Of a DNA stretch of 64,000 bases, positions 1 through 11,490 are shown one piece after another (the first letter of the stretch is position 1; each line of letters starts with the position of its first letter). The position numbers and the translations under genes were made by a program. The DNA comes from Planctomycetaceae bacterium. GTDB taxonomy: Bacteria; Planctomycetota; Planctomycetia; Planctomycetales; Planctomycetaceae. The notes under the pieces are model-generated. The model did no database searches. It was not told the origin of the DNA and was given only the letters and a program-made list of their open reading frames with translations. The DNA is taken from positions 1 through 64,000 of the forward strand of contig JADZEF010000094.1 in the NCBI GenBank assembly GCA_020850695.1. The letters run 5' to 3'.

Positions 1-1091
1 ATGCCGAGTACGCCGCTTTGCGGGGGATTCACGATCGGCGTCGAGAGCATCGAGCCGTACACGCCGCCGTTGCTGATGGTGAACGTGCCGCCGGTCAGTT
101 CTTCCGGCATGAGGGCGTTGTCCTTCGCCCGCACCGCGAAGTCCGTGATTCGTCGCTCGATCTCGGCGAAGCCCATCGTCTCGGCATTTCGCAGCACCGG
201 GACCACCAGCCCCTTGCCGCCGCCGATCGCCACGCCGATGTCGCAGTAGTGGTGATAGATCATGTCGGTGCCGCGGATCTCGGCGTTGACGCCGGGATAG
301 GCCCGCAGGGCTTCGACGGCAGCCCGCACGAAGAACGACATGAAACCGAGCTTCACGCCGTGCTTCTGCTGGAACGTGTCCTTGAAGCGGTTGCGGAGTT
401 CCATCACGCCCGACATGTCGACTTCGTTGAACGTCGTCAGCAGGGCCGCGTTCTGCTTGGCCATCACCAGGCGCTCGGCGATGCGACGCCGCAGCAGCGT
501 CATCGACACCACCTGGTCCTGACGCGAGCCCGCCGCGGTGGCGGGAGCCGGGACGATCTCGGTCGGGGCCTTGCTCGCCTTCACCGGAACCGAAGCGGGA
601 GCTTCCGGCTTGCTCGGCTTCGAGACTTTCTCGACGTCTTCCTTCGTGATGCGTCCTCCGGGGCCAGTCCCCGTCGCCTGCTGGGCCGAAACCCCGAGGT
701 CATGCGCGACGCGGGCGGCGGACGGCATCACATGGCCGTCCCCCTTTTTGCCCGTGGAGGAAGGGTCGGCGGAGGCAGCGGACGCCGCTGGAGACGCGGC
801 GGACTTTTCACCCGCCGGCTTGCCAGCCGGTTTGGCCGCGCCCGCGGGAACCGCCGCTTCGTCGATGATCGCGATCGCTTCGCCGATGGCGGCCGTGCTT
901 CCCCCTTCCTTCAGAACCTTGAGGAGCACGCCGGCCGACGGGGCGGGAAGGTCGAAAGTCGCCTTCTCCGATTCCAGCTCGATCAACACCTCGTCACTGG
1001 CCACGGCCTCTCCGGGAGACTTGCGCCAGTCTCCCAGGCGGACTTCCGTGATCGACTCGCCGACGCGCGGCACGACGACTTCAATGGGCAT
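1..1091 (-). CDS. odhB: 2-oxoglutarate dehydrogenase E2, dihydrolipoyllysine succinyltransferase (3' end missing)
   Basis: This is the succinyltransferase core of the 2-oxoglutarate dehydrogenase complex of the TCA cycle; it carries succinyl groups from E1 to CoA on a lipoyl arm. The protein begins MPIEVVVPRVGESITE. A lipoyl domain covers about residues 1-76, with the lipoylated lysine at K43 in ELESEKATFDL. An Ala/Pro/Lys-rich linker follows, then a peripheral-subunit-binding domain near residues 118-152 (PSAARVAHDLGVS), and then the catalytic domain starting near residue 175. About 363 codons are visible of the roughly 400-420 usual for the family. The catalytic His/Asp motif lies beyond the window edge. 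The start is the ATG at 1091. odhA lies upstream on the same strand but 628 bp away, which is unusually far. Confidence 0.93.
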   Translation of the reverse strand, partial: MPIEVVVPRVGESITEVRLGDWRKSPGEAVASDEVLIELESEKATFDLPAPSAGVLLKVLKEGGSTAAIGEAIAIIDEAAVPAGAAKPAGKPAGEKSAASPAASAASADPSSTGKKGDGHVMPSAARVAHDLGVSAQQATGTGPGGRITKEDVEKVSKPSKPEAPASVPVKASKAPTEIVPAPATAAGSRQDQVVSMTLLRRRIAERLVMAKQNAALLTTFNEVDMSGVMELRNRFKDTFQQKHGVKLGFMSFFVRAAVEALRAYPGVNAEIRGTDMIYHHYCDIGVAIGGGKGLVVPVLRNAETMGFAEIERRITDFAVRAKDNALMPEELTGGTFTISNGGVYGSMLSTPIVNPPQSGVLG

Positions 1092-1719
1092 GCGAACTCA
1101 CACCGCTGATAATGACTGAAAGCGGCGCTCCAGCGCCGCAGAAAGACTGGTTCGGACACGCAGCCCCGTAGTGTCTCCGCGCCGCGTGCATCATTCAACC
1201 CAAGGGGTCGAATCGGTTGCGCGAAGGTTGCGTCCCGCAATTATTGGCGGTGCGTCTGATCAGGAGTCGTGGCACTCGTCATCTGGGAAAGCGTTTTTCA
1301 CCACGGAGACACGGAGTCACGGAGAAAACCAAGCCAGAAACGCGAAAGGCATCTCACAGCAGCAAGCAGAGGAAGCAGAGAGAAGGCAGGCAAGAGAGGC
1401 CAGAATTCTCTTGCTCCGCCGCATCCCTTTCAGCACCGTTCGACATCCACATTCTCTCTGCTCCCTCGGCTCGCTTATGTCGACTGCTTTTCTTCTCCGT
1501 GACTCCGTGTCTCCGTGGTGGAAATGGTCTTGGATCGCACTTGCCAGGAAATCGCCATGAACAGCTGAATCTCCAGAGATAAAGGATGCCCCTTGCGCGA
1601 CGTCGAAAACTCGGATGTGGGCGATGATTCGTGCCGGAAACGCAGGACGGGCCGCCATTCGCCTCGGAATAGCGGCCCGTCAGTCTGCTAACTCAAGCTG
1701 GAAGTTCAGGCTCCGTCGA
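1092..1719. other. Long spacer between odhA and odhB, no gene
   Basis: No convincing gene is present on either strand; the open frames here lack start signals and protein-like composition. The dominant structure is the long inverted repeat at 1299-1520. The remaining sequence is probably the odhA 3' untranslated region and the odhB promoter. No clear terminator with a U-tract was seen. Confidence 0.6.
1299..1520. repeat. Long nested hairpin element with tandem CACGGAG-type arms
   Basis: Arms at 1299-1326 and 1493-1520 are perfectly complementary over 28 bp. Each arm is itself a near-tandem repeat of an 8-9-bp unit (ACGGAGAC, ACGGAGTC, ACGGAGAA). Inside, a second imperfect inverted repeat pairs AGCAGAGGAAGCAGAGAGAA (near 1366-1385) with a CT-rich stretch near 1451-1477. 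The roughly 165-nt loop has no credible ORF. It resembles four other intergenic hairpins in this window by architecture, not by sequence. Confidence 0.85.
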
Positions 1720-4548
<2,829 letters not shown>

Positions 4549-5187
4549 GTCTGGCAGTTCCTTCCACGCCGGATATCGGTGGGCAAAACCTGCGGGGCGT
4601 CTCCGGGGACGCGGCAGGGGAGATTCGCGGGGGGATGAGTGGGCGAGCGTCTCATGGAATTCTGACAGATTTCGTCTCTCACGCCAACGAGAACTGGCGG
4701 AAAGAAGGGCGAGGCAGGTTGACTTTTCCGAGAAGTCCGGGGGCGATCACCCAGGTGTTCCTTTGTGATGCAGCCCGATCCGGGGCAATTACCGCAGAAG
4801 CATGGGGCGCGAAGGGCTTTGATCGACTTGGATTACTCAGAGAAAGGCGAAGAGAAGAAGGAACCACGGAATACACGAAATACACGGAAAAAGATAAAGG
4901 CAGTTCATGACGGATAACGTTCGGTGGAGAATGTTGTGTCCCGCGAGTTTCCGGCCTGTGGCCTTTCTGCCTTCCTTCCGTGTATTTCCTGTATTCCGTG
5001 GCTCCTTCTTGTCATGTTCTGATGGCCTCGCATGTCACCTGATACCACCATCGAGGTGGTCCCATGTCGTTTCCCTCCGTGGTCCCGATTCTGCCTTGAA
5101 TCGTCGCCTCGGTTGACTGGTTGTCAGGTCTTCGGCGCGGGGATATCTTCACGAAACTTCACCCCGACTCGCCCCGCGGAGCCTCGC
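4549..5187. other. Divergent intergenic region odhA / oxidoreductase, no gene
   Basis: This region separates the divergent odhA and the Gfo/Idh/MocA gene and must hold both promoters. No supportable ORF was seen. The only strong structure is the inverted repeat at 4855-5010. Confidence 0.55.
4855..5010. repeat. Long hairpin element with AATACACGRA-type arms
   Basis: Arms at 4855-4889 and 4976-5010 are complementary over 35 bp with two mismatches by eye. Each arm contains near-tandem units (ACGGAATAC, ACGAAATAC, ACGGAA). The loop has a weaker inner pairing between the AAAGGCAG near 4888 and the CTTTCTGCC near 4963. It is intergenic with no ORF. Confidence 0.8.
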
Positions 5188-6387
5188 ATGGACACCACGA
5201 ACGGAAAGCTGAATCGCAAGCTCAAGATGGCCCTCGTCGGCGGCGGCCAGGGAGCGTTCATCGGTCGCGTCCACGCCACCGCGGCCGTCCTCGATAACCG
5301 GGCGGAGCTGGTCGCGGGGGCTCTGTCATCGAACGCCGAAAAGGCGAAAGCGTCCGCCCCGTCCTACGACATCAAGCCCGATCGGGCCTACGGCTCGTAC
5401 CAGGAGCTGATCGAGAAGGAATCAAAGCGTCCCGAGGGGGACCGCGTCGACTTCATCAGCATCACCACTCCCAACCACATGCACTTCCCGGTGGCCAAGG
5501 CGGCCCTGGAAGCGGGCTTCAACGTCGTCTGCGACAAGCCGATGACCTTCAACTCGCACGAAGCGAAGGAACTGATCGGTCTCGTCGAGAAGTCGGGCGT
5601 GGTCTTCGCCCTGACGCACAACTACACCGGCTACCCGCTGGTGCGGCACGCCCGCGAGATGATCCTCGGCGGCGAGTTGGGCGAGATCCAGGCGATCCGC
5701 TCGAACTACATTCAGGGCTGGCTCCGCAGCCGGCTCGAAGAGTCGGACCAGAAGCAGGCCGCGTGGCGCACCGACCCGACGAAGTCCGGCGCGGCGGGCT
5801 GCTTCGGCGACATCGCCACCCACGCTTGGAACCTCGCCCGCTACATGACCGGCGTGCAATCGTCCGAAATCGCCTGCGTCCTCAAGACGTTCGAAGCGGG
5901 TCGACAGCTCGACGACTATGGAACCGCGATCATCCGCCTGCAGAACGGCGGGCTGGCGACCGTCACCGCCAGCCAGATCTCGCACGGCCGCGAGAACGAC
6001 ATCTTCATCGAGATCGATGGCACGAAGGCCTCGCTCCAGTGGCGGCAGGAAAACCCCAACGAAATGATCGTCCGCCGCAACGGCCAGCCGCACGCCATCC
6101 ACACCCGCGACCCCAACGCCCCGTACCTCAGTGCCACGGGCAAAGCCGCCTGCCGCATTCCTTCGGGACACCCGGAAGGGTATCTCGAAGGCTTCGCCAA
6201 CATTTACCGCTCGGCCTACGACGACATGGTGAAGCGGGCGACCGGCGAGAAGTTCGAGAAGAAGAACACGATCTACCCGAACGTCTACGACGGCCTCGAG
6301 GGGATGATGTTCATCCAGCAGTGTGTCGCCAGCAATGCCAAGGGCGGCGCCTGGGTTCCGCTGAAGGTGGATGAGGCGAGGAAGTAG
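5188..6387 (+). CDS. Gfo/Idh/MocA family oxidoreductase
   Basis: This is a NAD(P)-dependent sugar or cyclitol oxidoreductase of 399 residues; the exact substrate cannot be read from sequence. The N-terminal Rossmann fold has the dinucleotide loop LVGGGQGAFIGRVHA near residues 14-28. The family signature CDKPMTFNSHEA (usually EKP) lies near residue 115. The C-terminal alpha/beta domain has GAAGCFGDIATHAWNLARY, with the histidine expected near the active site. The start is the ATG at 5188, with CGGAG just upstream; the longer in-frame extension reads as non-protein. There is no signal peptide, so it is cytoplasmic, unlike the many Tat-exported planctomycete members of the family. It converges on the small gene at 6528. 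Confidence 0.88.
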   Translation: MDTTNGKLNRKLKMALVGGGQGAFIGRVHATAAVLDNRAELVAGALSSNAEKAKASAPSYDIKPDRAYGSYQELIEKESKRPEGDRVDFISITTPNHMHFPVAKAALEAGFNVVCDKPMTFNSHEAKELIGLVEKSGVVFALTHNYTGYPLVRHAREMILGGELGEIQAIRSNYIQGWLRSRLEESDQKQAAWRTDPTKSGAAGCFGDIATHAWNLARYMTGVQSSEIACVLKTFEAGRQLDDYGTAIIRLQNGGLATVTASQISHGRENDIFIEIDGTKASLQWRQENPNEMIVRRNGQPHAIHTRDPNAPYLSATGKAACRIPSGHPEGYLEGFANIYRSAYDDMVKRATGEKFEKKNTIYPNVYDGLEGMMFIQQCVASNAKGGAWVPLKVDEARK

Positions 6388-6453
6388 TTCAGGCAGGGTG
6401 GGCACTGCCCACCGATTCAATCGCGATGGAAATCAATTCATTCGAAATGCAAA

Positions 6454-6487
6454 GAGGGTGGACCGGCAAATCGCCCGGTTCACCCTC
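6454..6487. terminator. Bidirectional hairpin between convergent genes
   Basis: The arms GAGGGTGGACCGG (6454-6466) and CCGGTTCACCCTC (6475-6487) pair with one mismatch. Only moderately T-rich sequence follows on each strand. The location between converging stops at 6387 and 6528 fits a shared terminator. A second short palindrome, GGTGGGCA/TGCCCACC (6397-6413), sits just after the oxidoreductase stop. Confidence 0.6.
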
Positions 6488-6527
6488 TCATCTTTCATAC
6501 TCGGGGTCGGAGCATCGATCGGCGGGA

Positions 6528-6773
6528 TCACTCCCAGGTCACAAGCAGTCGCAGGCGGTCCTTCGGATCTGTCCCCAGTACTTGCACCTGTCTGGTTTCC
6601 TCGACGCCATCGATCTCGCGAATGAACGTCGCAGTGCCAAGTGCCACCGTTCCCGGACGGGACAGCTCCACAAAACCCGGAGCAAACTGCGCCACGGTAT
6701 ATTTGGCCCCGCCCGACACGAGCCAGCCTTGTGCGATCAGGGAGCACCGTTCGGCAAAGATTTGAACCGTCAT
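6528..6773 (-). CDS. Small hypothetical protein, about 81 aa
   Basis: The function is unknown. The frame encodes a compact, probably beta-rich protein starting MTVQIFAERCSLIAQGWLVSG and ending LGTDPKDRLRLLVTWE, with no signal peptide, TM segment or recognisable motif. An in-frame TTG at 6845 would add 24 residues, but the ATG at 6773 is the better start. The composition looks like real protein, and the frame is bounded by a terminator-like hairpin at 6454-6487. It is divergent from the enoyl-CoA hydratase gene. Confidence 0.5.
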   Translation of the reverse strand: MTVQIFAERCSLIAQGWLVSGGAKYTVAQFAPGFVELSRPGTVALGTATFIREIDGVEETRQVQVLGTDPKDRLRLLVTWE

Positions 6774-6893
6774 AAGGTTTGTCTCGACAGAGCTGGATTC
6801 AAGAGCCGAAGACGGGTTCCAACCTTCCAACGTCCATTCGGACAATACTCGACGTAGCCCTTGAACGCCGCAAGCGTGAAGAATGCCACCGCC

Positions 6894-7682
6894 ATGTCAA
6901 CAAACCTCGTGGAAGTTTCTCTTCAAGCGGGCGTCTTCCGCATCACACTCAAGCGGGCCGACAAGCGGAACGCGCTCAGCCGGGATCTGCTGATGCAACT
7001 CGGTGATGCAGTCGCGAAGGCCGCGGCCGAAAAGGAAACACGAGTCGTTGTGTTGTCCGCGGCCGGAACGGTTTTCTGTGCGGGGATGGATCTGGCCGAA
7101 ATGCAGGAAACGGCGTCGCAGCCCGACGCCAAAGCGATCTGGCAGCGCGATACCGAGGTCTACCACGACCTTCTCACGTCGCTCTTTCGATTGACCGTTC
7201 CAACGCTGGCCGTGGTGCAGGGACCGGTGCTGGCGGGTGGCGTCGGTCTCGTCGCCGCCTGCGACCTCGTCCTGGCGGCCGATACCGCGACCGTCGCGCT
7301 CCCCGAGCCGAAGCGCGGCATCACTGCCGCCGTCGTGCTGCCGCTCCTCGTTCATCGCGTCGGAGCGTCCCCCGCCAGCTGGCTGCTCCTCTCGGGCGAA
7401 CAATGGACGGCGGAGGCCGCCCGCCGGGCGGGGTTCTTTCACGAACTGACCCCGGCCGCCTCGCTCGAATCGCGAGTCAAGGCGCTGATCGCCTCGATCC
7501 TGACAGGAGCGCCGTCGGCCCTCGCCGTCACCAAGCGTCACCTTCAGGCCTGCACGACGTCCGACCTCGACCGTCAACTGTCCGAGGGGATGCAACACTC
7601 TGCCGAAGCTCGCGAGACGGGCGACGCCCGCGAAGGGCTTGCGGCGTTCCTCGAAAAGCGCAAGCCGAAGTGGGCTCCCTGA
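6894..7682 (+). CDS. Enoyl-CoA hydratase/isomerase family protein
   Basis: This is a 262-residue crotonase-fold protein that probably hydrates an enoyl-CoA in fatty- or amino-acid catabolism. The oxyanion-hole segments are FCAGMDLAEM (residues 61-70) and VLAGGVGLVAACD (112-124). Compared with rat mitochondrial hydratase, the second catalytic glutamate is kept (PEPKRG, E138), but the position of the first is occupied by Leu119. This GGxxGL pattern is what I recall from methylglutaconyl-CoA hydratase-like members. The start is the ATG at 6894 with a GAAGAA stretch upstream; a TTG at 6861 would add 11 residues. The next gene begins 116 bp downstream on the same strand. Confidence 0.85.
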   Translation: MSTNLVEVSLQAGVFRITLKRADKRNALSRDLLMQLGDAVAKAAAEKETRVVVLSAAGTVFCAGMDLAEMQETASQPDAKAIWQRDTEVYHDLLTSLFRLTVPTLAVVQGPVLAGGVGLVAACDLVLAADTATVALPEPKRGITAAVVLPLLVHRVGASPASWLLLSGEQWTAEAARRAGFFHELTPAASLESRVKALIASILTGAPSALAVTKRHLQACTTSDLDRQLSEGMQHSAEARETGDAREGLAAFLEKRKPKWAP

Positions 7683-7798
7683 GGCGGTCTCGCCCGGCGC
7701 TTGCCTTTCTGTCGCCTCGTGCGCCAGACTTCGATTGCGGAGCGGGGATTGCCGTTCCGTTGGAACGGTCTGCTCTGCACCGCCGCAGGAGGCTCGCG

Positions 7799-9556
7799 AT
7801 GTTGTCCTCGATGAAACGGCTTTCTCCCCGCCGCAACAGCACCCAGGCCGGCGACCTCCCGGGACTCGTCGCCGAGCAGCTCGACCACTTCGGAATCGAC
7901 GCCAATAGCGACTTCGGCCGTACCCTCGCCCGCATCGCCACGCGGCTCTACGAGAACCAGGGGGACGTCGAGGATCTCTGGAAGATCACGCTCGAAAGCG
8001 TCGACCGCCTCAGCCAGTCGGACCGCATCGCGTGGTTCAACGCCAAGAAGTTTCTCTCGTTTCAGCTCGCCAAAACTCTCGACACCCTGCAGAACCCGAC
8101 GCGCCGCACTTATCAAAGCCTCGGGTTCGCTTCGGGAACGCAATGCGCAAAGGGTCCCTACGCGGTTTTCGACAACGTGACGGCTCTCTTCTCGGCGAAC
8201 CCCGTCATCGCCCGCACCGCTACCTATATCTATGCCTGCGCCGAGTGGATCGAGGATGCCTTCCAGGGGCGCGAGATGCTCCTCGAAATCTACTCGCGGT
8301 TGCTCAACCCGACGTCGATCGCTCTGTCGAACTTCATCGTGGATCTCGAAGCCGGCCCGAATACGTCGGAGTATTTCGCGTGGAACTTCAACAGCGGGAT
8401 GGCCGCCATCGATGCGGTGCTGGCGCACCTGCTGGGACGCGATGACGTCCTGATCACCAGCCGCAACATCTACGGCGGGTCGCACCAGCTGATCCACGAC
8501 TGGTATGCGAAATCCTCCAACCTCGAAATCGCCGTCGAATCGTTCGACGGGTTCGACGTCAGCAGCTTCTCCGCCTGCTGGCAATCGGCCCGGCAGAAGC
8601 ACAAAGATCGTTTCGACCAGGGACGTCGCGCCTACCTCTTCCTCGAATCCCCCTGCAACCCGCACGGCTACATCCTCGACGTCGCCGGAATCTGCCGCGC
8701 GGCCCATGAGGCGGGACTGAAGGTCATCCTCGACGCGACGATCGGCACTCCGTTCCTTACCCGTCCGCTCCAGCGGAACGACCCCGCCGAGCGTCCCGAC
8801 TACGTCATTCACAGTTACACGAAGGATCTGTCGGGAACGGGATCGGTCATCGCAGGCGTCGTCATCGGCCGCAATGAAGACATGTTCCTGCCCAAAGGGG
8901 ACAGTGCGGGGGGACGGTCGTGGCAGGAGACGCTTTTCTGGAACGTCTACTACGTGAAGGGGGCATTTCTCAATTCCGATGCGGCGTTCGAGGTATTGCA
9001 GGGAATCCGGACGCTCGAAGTCCGGATGCTGTCAAAGTGCATCAACACGCGGATCCTCGCGCGGCTTCTCGACTCGCATCCTGATATCACCGTCCATTGC
9101 AACGAACTGGCCGACGATCCGAACCACGAGTTGCGGGAGAGTTCGATGTTCCTCGGGCTCCCCGCCCCGTTGTTCACGGTCGACTTCGAGAAGGCGGGCC
9201 TCCCTCAGGTGGCTTTCCAGCGGTTCTTCGACAATCTCGCGCCCACCTTCGGTCACATGATCAGCCTCGGGCAGTCGAACACGATCGTCAGCTGCCCGGC
9301 GCTGACGACGCACTCGGAGTTGTCTCAGGAGGCGCTGACCGCAGCCGGCATTCCGCGGACGATGATTCGCATTGCGGTGGGAGATGAAGATCCGATGGAC
9401 CTGATCTCGCATCTGGTCGAGACGGCCCGCCTCGCGATCGATCCGGTGGTTCCCGGGTTCTCCGAACGATTCGCTCCACAGGACAGGCAGAAAGAGATTG
9501 TGCGGGAGTGCTATCTGGAGACGCACCGTCGCTACGTTGAGTCGAAGCTCGAGTAA
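7799..9556 (+). CDS. Cys/Met-metabolism PLP-dependent enzyme with N-terminal extension
   Basis: This is a fold-type I PLP enzyme of the cystathionine gamma-synthase/lyase superfamily. The Schiff-base lysine is probably K342 in HSYTKDLSGTGS. The cofactor-contacting region NFNSGMAAIDAVLAHLLG and the aspartate in KVILDATIGTPF fit the family. At 585 residues it is about 150-180 longer than classical members (about 390-430). The excess is mainly an alpha-helical N-terminal segment of about 130 residues before the usual GTQCAKGPYAVF region. The start is the ATG at 7799, preceded by the strong site GCAGGAGG. The substrate cannot be assigned; transsulfuration or a related C-S lyase reaction is the general expectation. 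Confidence 0.8.
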   Translation: MLSSMKRLSPRRNSTQAGDLPGLVAEQLDHFGIDANSDFGRTLARIATRLYENQGDVEDLWKITLESVDRLSQSDRIAWFNAKKFLSFQLAKTLDTLQNPTRRTYQSLGFASGTQCAKGPYAVFDNVTALFSANPVIARTATYIYACAEWIEDAFQGREMLLEIYSRLLNPTSIALSNFIVDLEAGPNTSEYFAWNFNSGMAAIDAVLAHLLGRDDVLITSRNIYGGSHQLIHDWYAKSSNLEIAVESFDGFDVSSFSACWQSARQKHKDRFDQGRRAYLFLESPCNPHGYILDVAGICRAAHEAGLKVILDATIGTPFLTRPLQRNDPAERPDYVIHSYTKDLSGTGSVIAGVVIGRNEDMFLPKGDSAGGRSWQETLFWNVYYVKGAFLNSDAAFEVLQGIRTLEVRMLSKCINTRILARLLDSHPDITVHCNELADDPNHELRESSMFLGLPAPLFTVDFEKAGLPQVAFQRFFDNLAPTFGHMISLGQSNTIVSCPALTTHSELSQEALTAAGIPRTMIRIAVGDEDPMDLISHLVETARLAIDPVVPGFSERFAPQDRQKEIVRECYLETHRRYVESKLE

Positions 9557-9590
9557 TGTAGGCGCGCTGGCCTTCGTGCTCCACCGGCCC

Positions 9591-9707
9591 GCAGAGAGGC
9601 CACGGAAGCGACGGATGGGACGGATTTCACGGACATCAGAAAGCACGCCGCACGATCACAGTCTCTCCGTGCCTTTCCGTCTTATCCGTCGCTCCTGTGG
9701 CCCCTGC
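9591..9707. repeat. Long hairpin element with ACGGAT-type arms
   Basis: Imperfect inverted repeat with arms at about 9591-9638 and 9660-9707, roughly four fifths complementary by eye. The left arm holds units CACGGAAGC, GACGGATGG, GACGGATTT and CACGGACAT. The loop is short, about 20 nt. It sits 34 bp after the PLP-enzyme stop and could act as its transcription end, though no U-tract follows. Confidence 0.7.
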
Positions 9708-9828
9708 ATTTAACGGATCGAATTGAGTTGAAGTGAACGCGATCCCGGGTCACCATGGGGCTCCTGAACCGGTGTTGCGTCCATTGCCCTCTCGCTTCCC
9801 GCATTCGATTCCAGGAAGGATCGGGTTC

Positions 9829-11328
9829 ATGCGTTGTTCGATCGTGAGTGCGTGCCTCTTCGTTGCTGCAGGTCTGAATTTCTCTGCCAGCCAATCCATA
9901 GCTCAGGAACAGCCGAAACCTCCGGTCGAGGCCGATTACTACAAGCTCCTCTCGTACAACCTGCCTGAAAAGCAGGTGCTCGAGATCGGCGCGATGGAGA
10001 AGCTGCCTGACGGACGGATCGTCTTCTGCACGCGGCGCGGCGAGATCTGGATGGTCGAGAACGCGTTCACGGAGAAGCCCGAGGACGCGAAGTTCACGCG
10101 ATTCGCCCACGGCCTGCACGAGACGCTGGGGATCACGTGGAACGACGGCTGGCTGTACGTCACGCAGCGGTGCGAGGTCTCGCGGCTGAAGGATACGAAC
10201 AACGACGGCGTCGCCGACCTGTTCGAGACTGTCAATTCCGATTGGGAGATCAACGGCGACTATCACGAGTACGCCTTCGGGTCGAAGTTCGACAAGAAGG
10301 GGGACATGTGGGTCGTGCTGTGCCTGACGGGGTCGTTCAGCAGCGAAGTGAAGTACCGCGGCTGGTGCCTGCGGGTGAACAAGGACGGCAAGATGACGCC
10401 GACGTGCAGCGGGATCCGCTCGCCGGGCGGGATCGGGATGGATGCGGAGGAGAACGTCTTCTACACCGACAATCAGGGGCCGTGGAACGGGACGTGCGAG
10501 CTGAAACACCTGGCGCCGGGGACGTTTCAGGGGCATCCGGGCGGCAACAAGTGGTACGACCTTCCCGAGGCCAAGGCGGCGATGGGGGCGCGGCCCAGGG
10601 ATCCCGAGAGCGGCAGCCGCTTCATGGTCGAGTCGGACAAGATTCCCGAGTACATGCCGCCGGTCATCCTGTTTCCCTACGGCCGCATGGGGCAATCGGC
10701 GTCGGGCATCGCCTGCGATACGACCGGCGGAAAGTTCGGGCCGTTCGCGAAGCAGCTCTTCGTCGGCGACCAGACCTTCAGCACCGTGATGCGGTGCTGC
10801 CTGGAAAAGGTGGACGGCAAGTTCCAAGGGGCGTGCTTCCCGTTCCGGGCGGGTTTTGGCTCGGGGACGCTGCCGGTCGAGATCACGAAGGACGGGTCGA
10901 TGCTTGTCGGCGGGACGAACCGGGGTTGGGGCTCGCGCGGCCCCAAGCCCTTCGCACTGGAGCGGCTGGTGTGGACGGGGAAGGTTCCTTTCGAAGTGCA
11001 CGAGATGCGGGCGAAGCCCGACGGGTTTGAACTGACATTCACGCACCCCGTTGACCCCGCGACGGCGTCCGATCCGAAGTCGTACACGCTCGACGCCTAC
11101 ACATATATCTTCCAGGCGAGCTACGGCAGCCCGATCGTCGACGAGTCGAAGCCTGCAATCACAAGAATCGACGTCGCCGCGGACGGGAAGTCGGCCCGGC
11201 TGTTCGTGGAGGGCCTCAAGCGCGGCCACATCCACGAACTGCACCTCGACGGCGTGAGGTCGAAGGGCGGACTGCCGGTGCTGCATCCCGCGGCGTACTA
11301 CACGCTGAATAACATTCCGAAGAGTTGA
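9829..11328 (+). CDS. Secreted beta-propeller protein, sorbosone-dehydrogenase-like
   Basis: This is an exported protein of 499 residues with a Sec signal peptide ([16 protein letters not shown]...ASQSIAQ, cut near residue 25). The body has propeller-type segments such as [39 protein letters not shown], a Ca-site-like [12 protein letters not shown] and [13 protein letters not shown]. These recall the PQQ/sorbosone dehydrogenase-like propellers common in planctomycete secretomes. The last 110 residues look like an Ig-like or fibronectin-like add-on ([16 protein letters not shown]). The start is the ATG at 9829, with AGGAAGGA upstream. The substrate is unknown; no cytochrome c motif is present. 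Confidence 0.75.
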   Translation: MRCSIVSACLFVAAGLNFSASQSIAQEQPKPPVEADYYKLLSYNLPEKQVLEIGAMEKLPDGRIVFCTRRGEIWMVENAFTEKPEDAKFTRFAHGLHETLGITWNDGWLYVTQRCEVSRLKDTNNDGVADLFETVNSDWEINGDYHEYAFGSKFDKKGDMWVVLCLTGSFSSEVKYRGWCLRVNKDGKMTPTCSGIRSPGGIGMDAEENVFYTDNQGPWNGTCELKHLAPGTFQGHPGGNKWYDLPEAKAAMGARPRDPESGSRFMVESDKIPEYMPPVILFPYGRMGQSASGIACDTTGGKFGPFAKQLFVGDQTFSTVMRCCLEKVDGKFQGACFPFRAGFGSGTLPVEITKDGSMLVGGTNRGWGSRGPKPFALERLVWTGKVPFEVHEMRAKPDGFELTFTHPVDPATASDPKSYTLDAYTYIFQASYGSPIVDESKPAITRIDVAADGKSARLFVEGLKRGHIHELHLDGVRSKGGLPVLHPAAYYTLNNIPKS

Positions 11329-11490
11329 GCGGCGATCGAGATCTGCAAGGCGTGCCAAGTCCGCCGAGCGGGAACCGAGTCCCTGCGTCTTCGACTCAGG
11401 ACAGTTTCTGCGAACTTTTCAGAACCGGGACCGTCCATGGATGTATGATCATCGCGGCGTCATTCGTCGAACGACCGTCTCCTGATTCTC

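Noticed and set aside
1299-1520. CRISPR-like short repeats
   Set aside because: The units are adjacent and arranged as inverted arms, with no spacers and no cas genes.
1317-1658. 113-codon frame through the odhA-odhB hairpin
   Set aside because: It is made largely by the tandem hairpin units; no start signal and no protein-like composition.
9682-11358. 558-codon open frame antisense to the propeller gene
   Set aside because: Complementary-frame artefact of GC-rich third positions; the sense protein has a signal peptide and motifs, the antisense has none.
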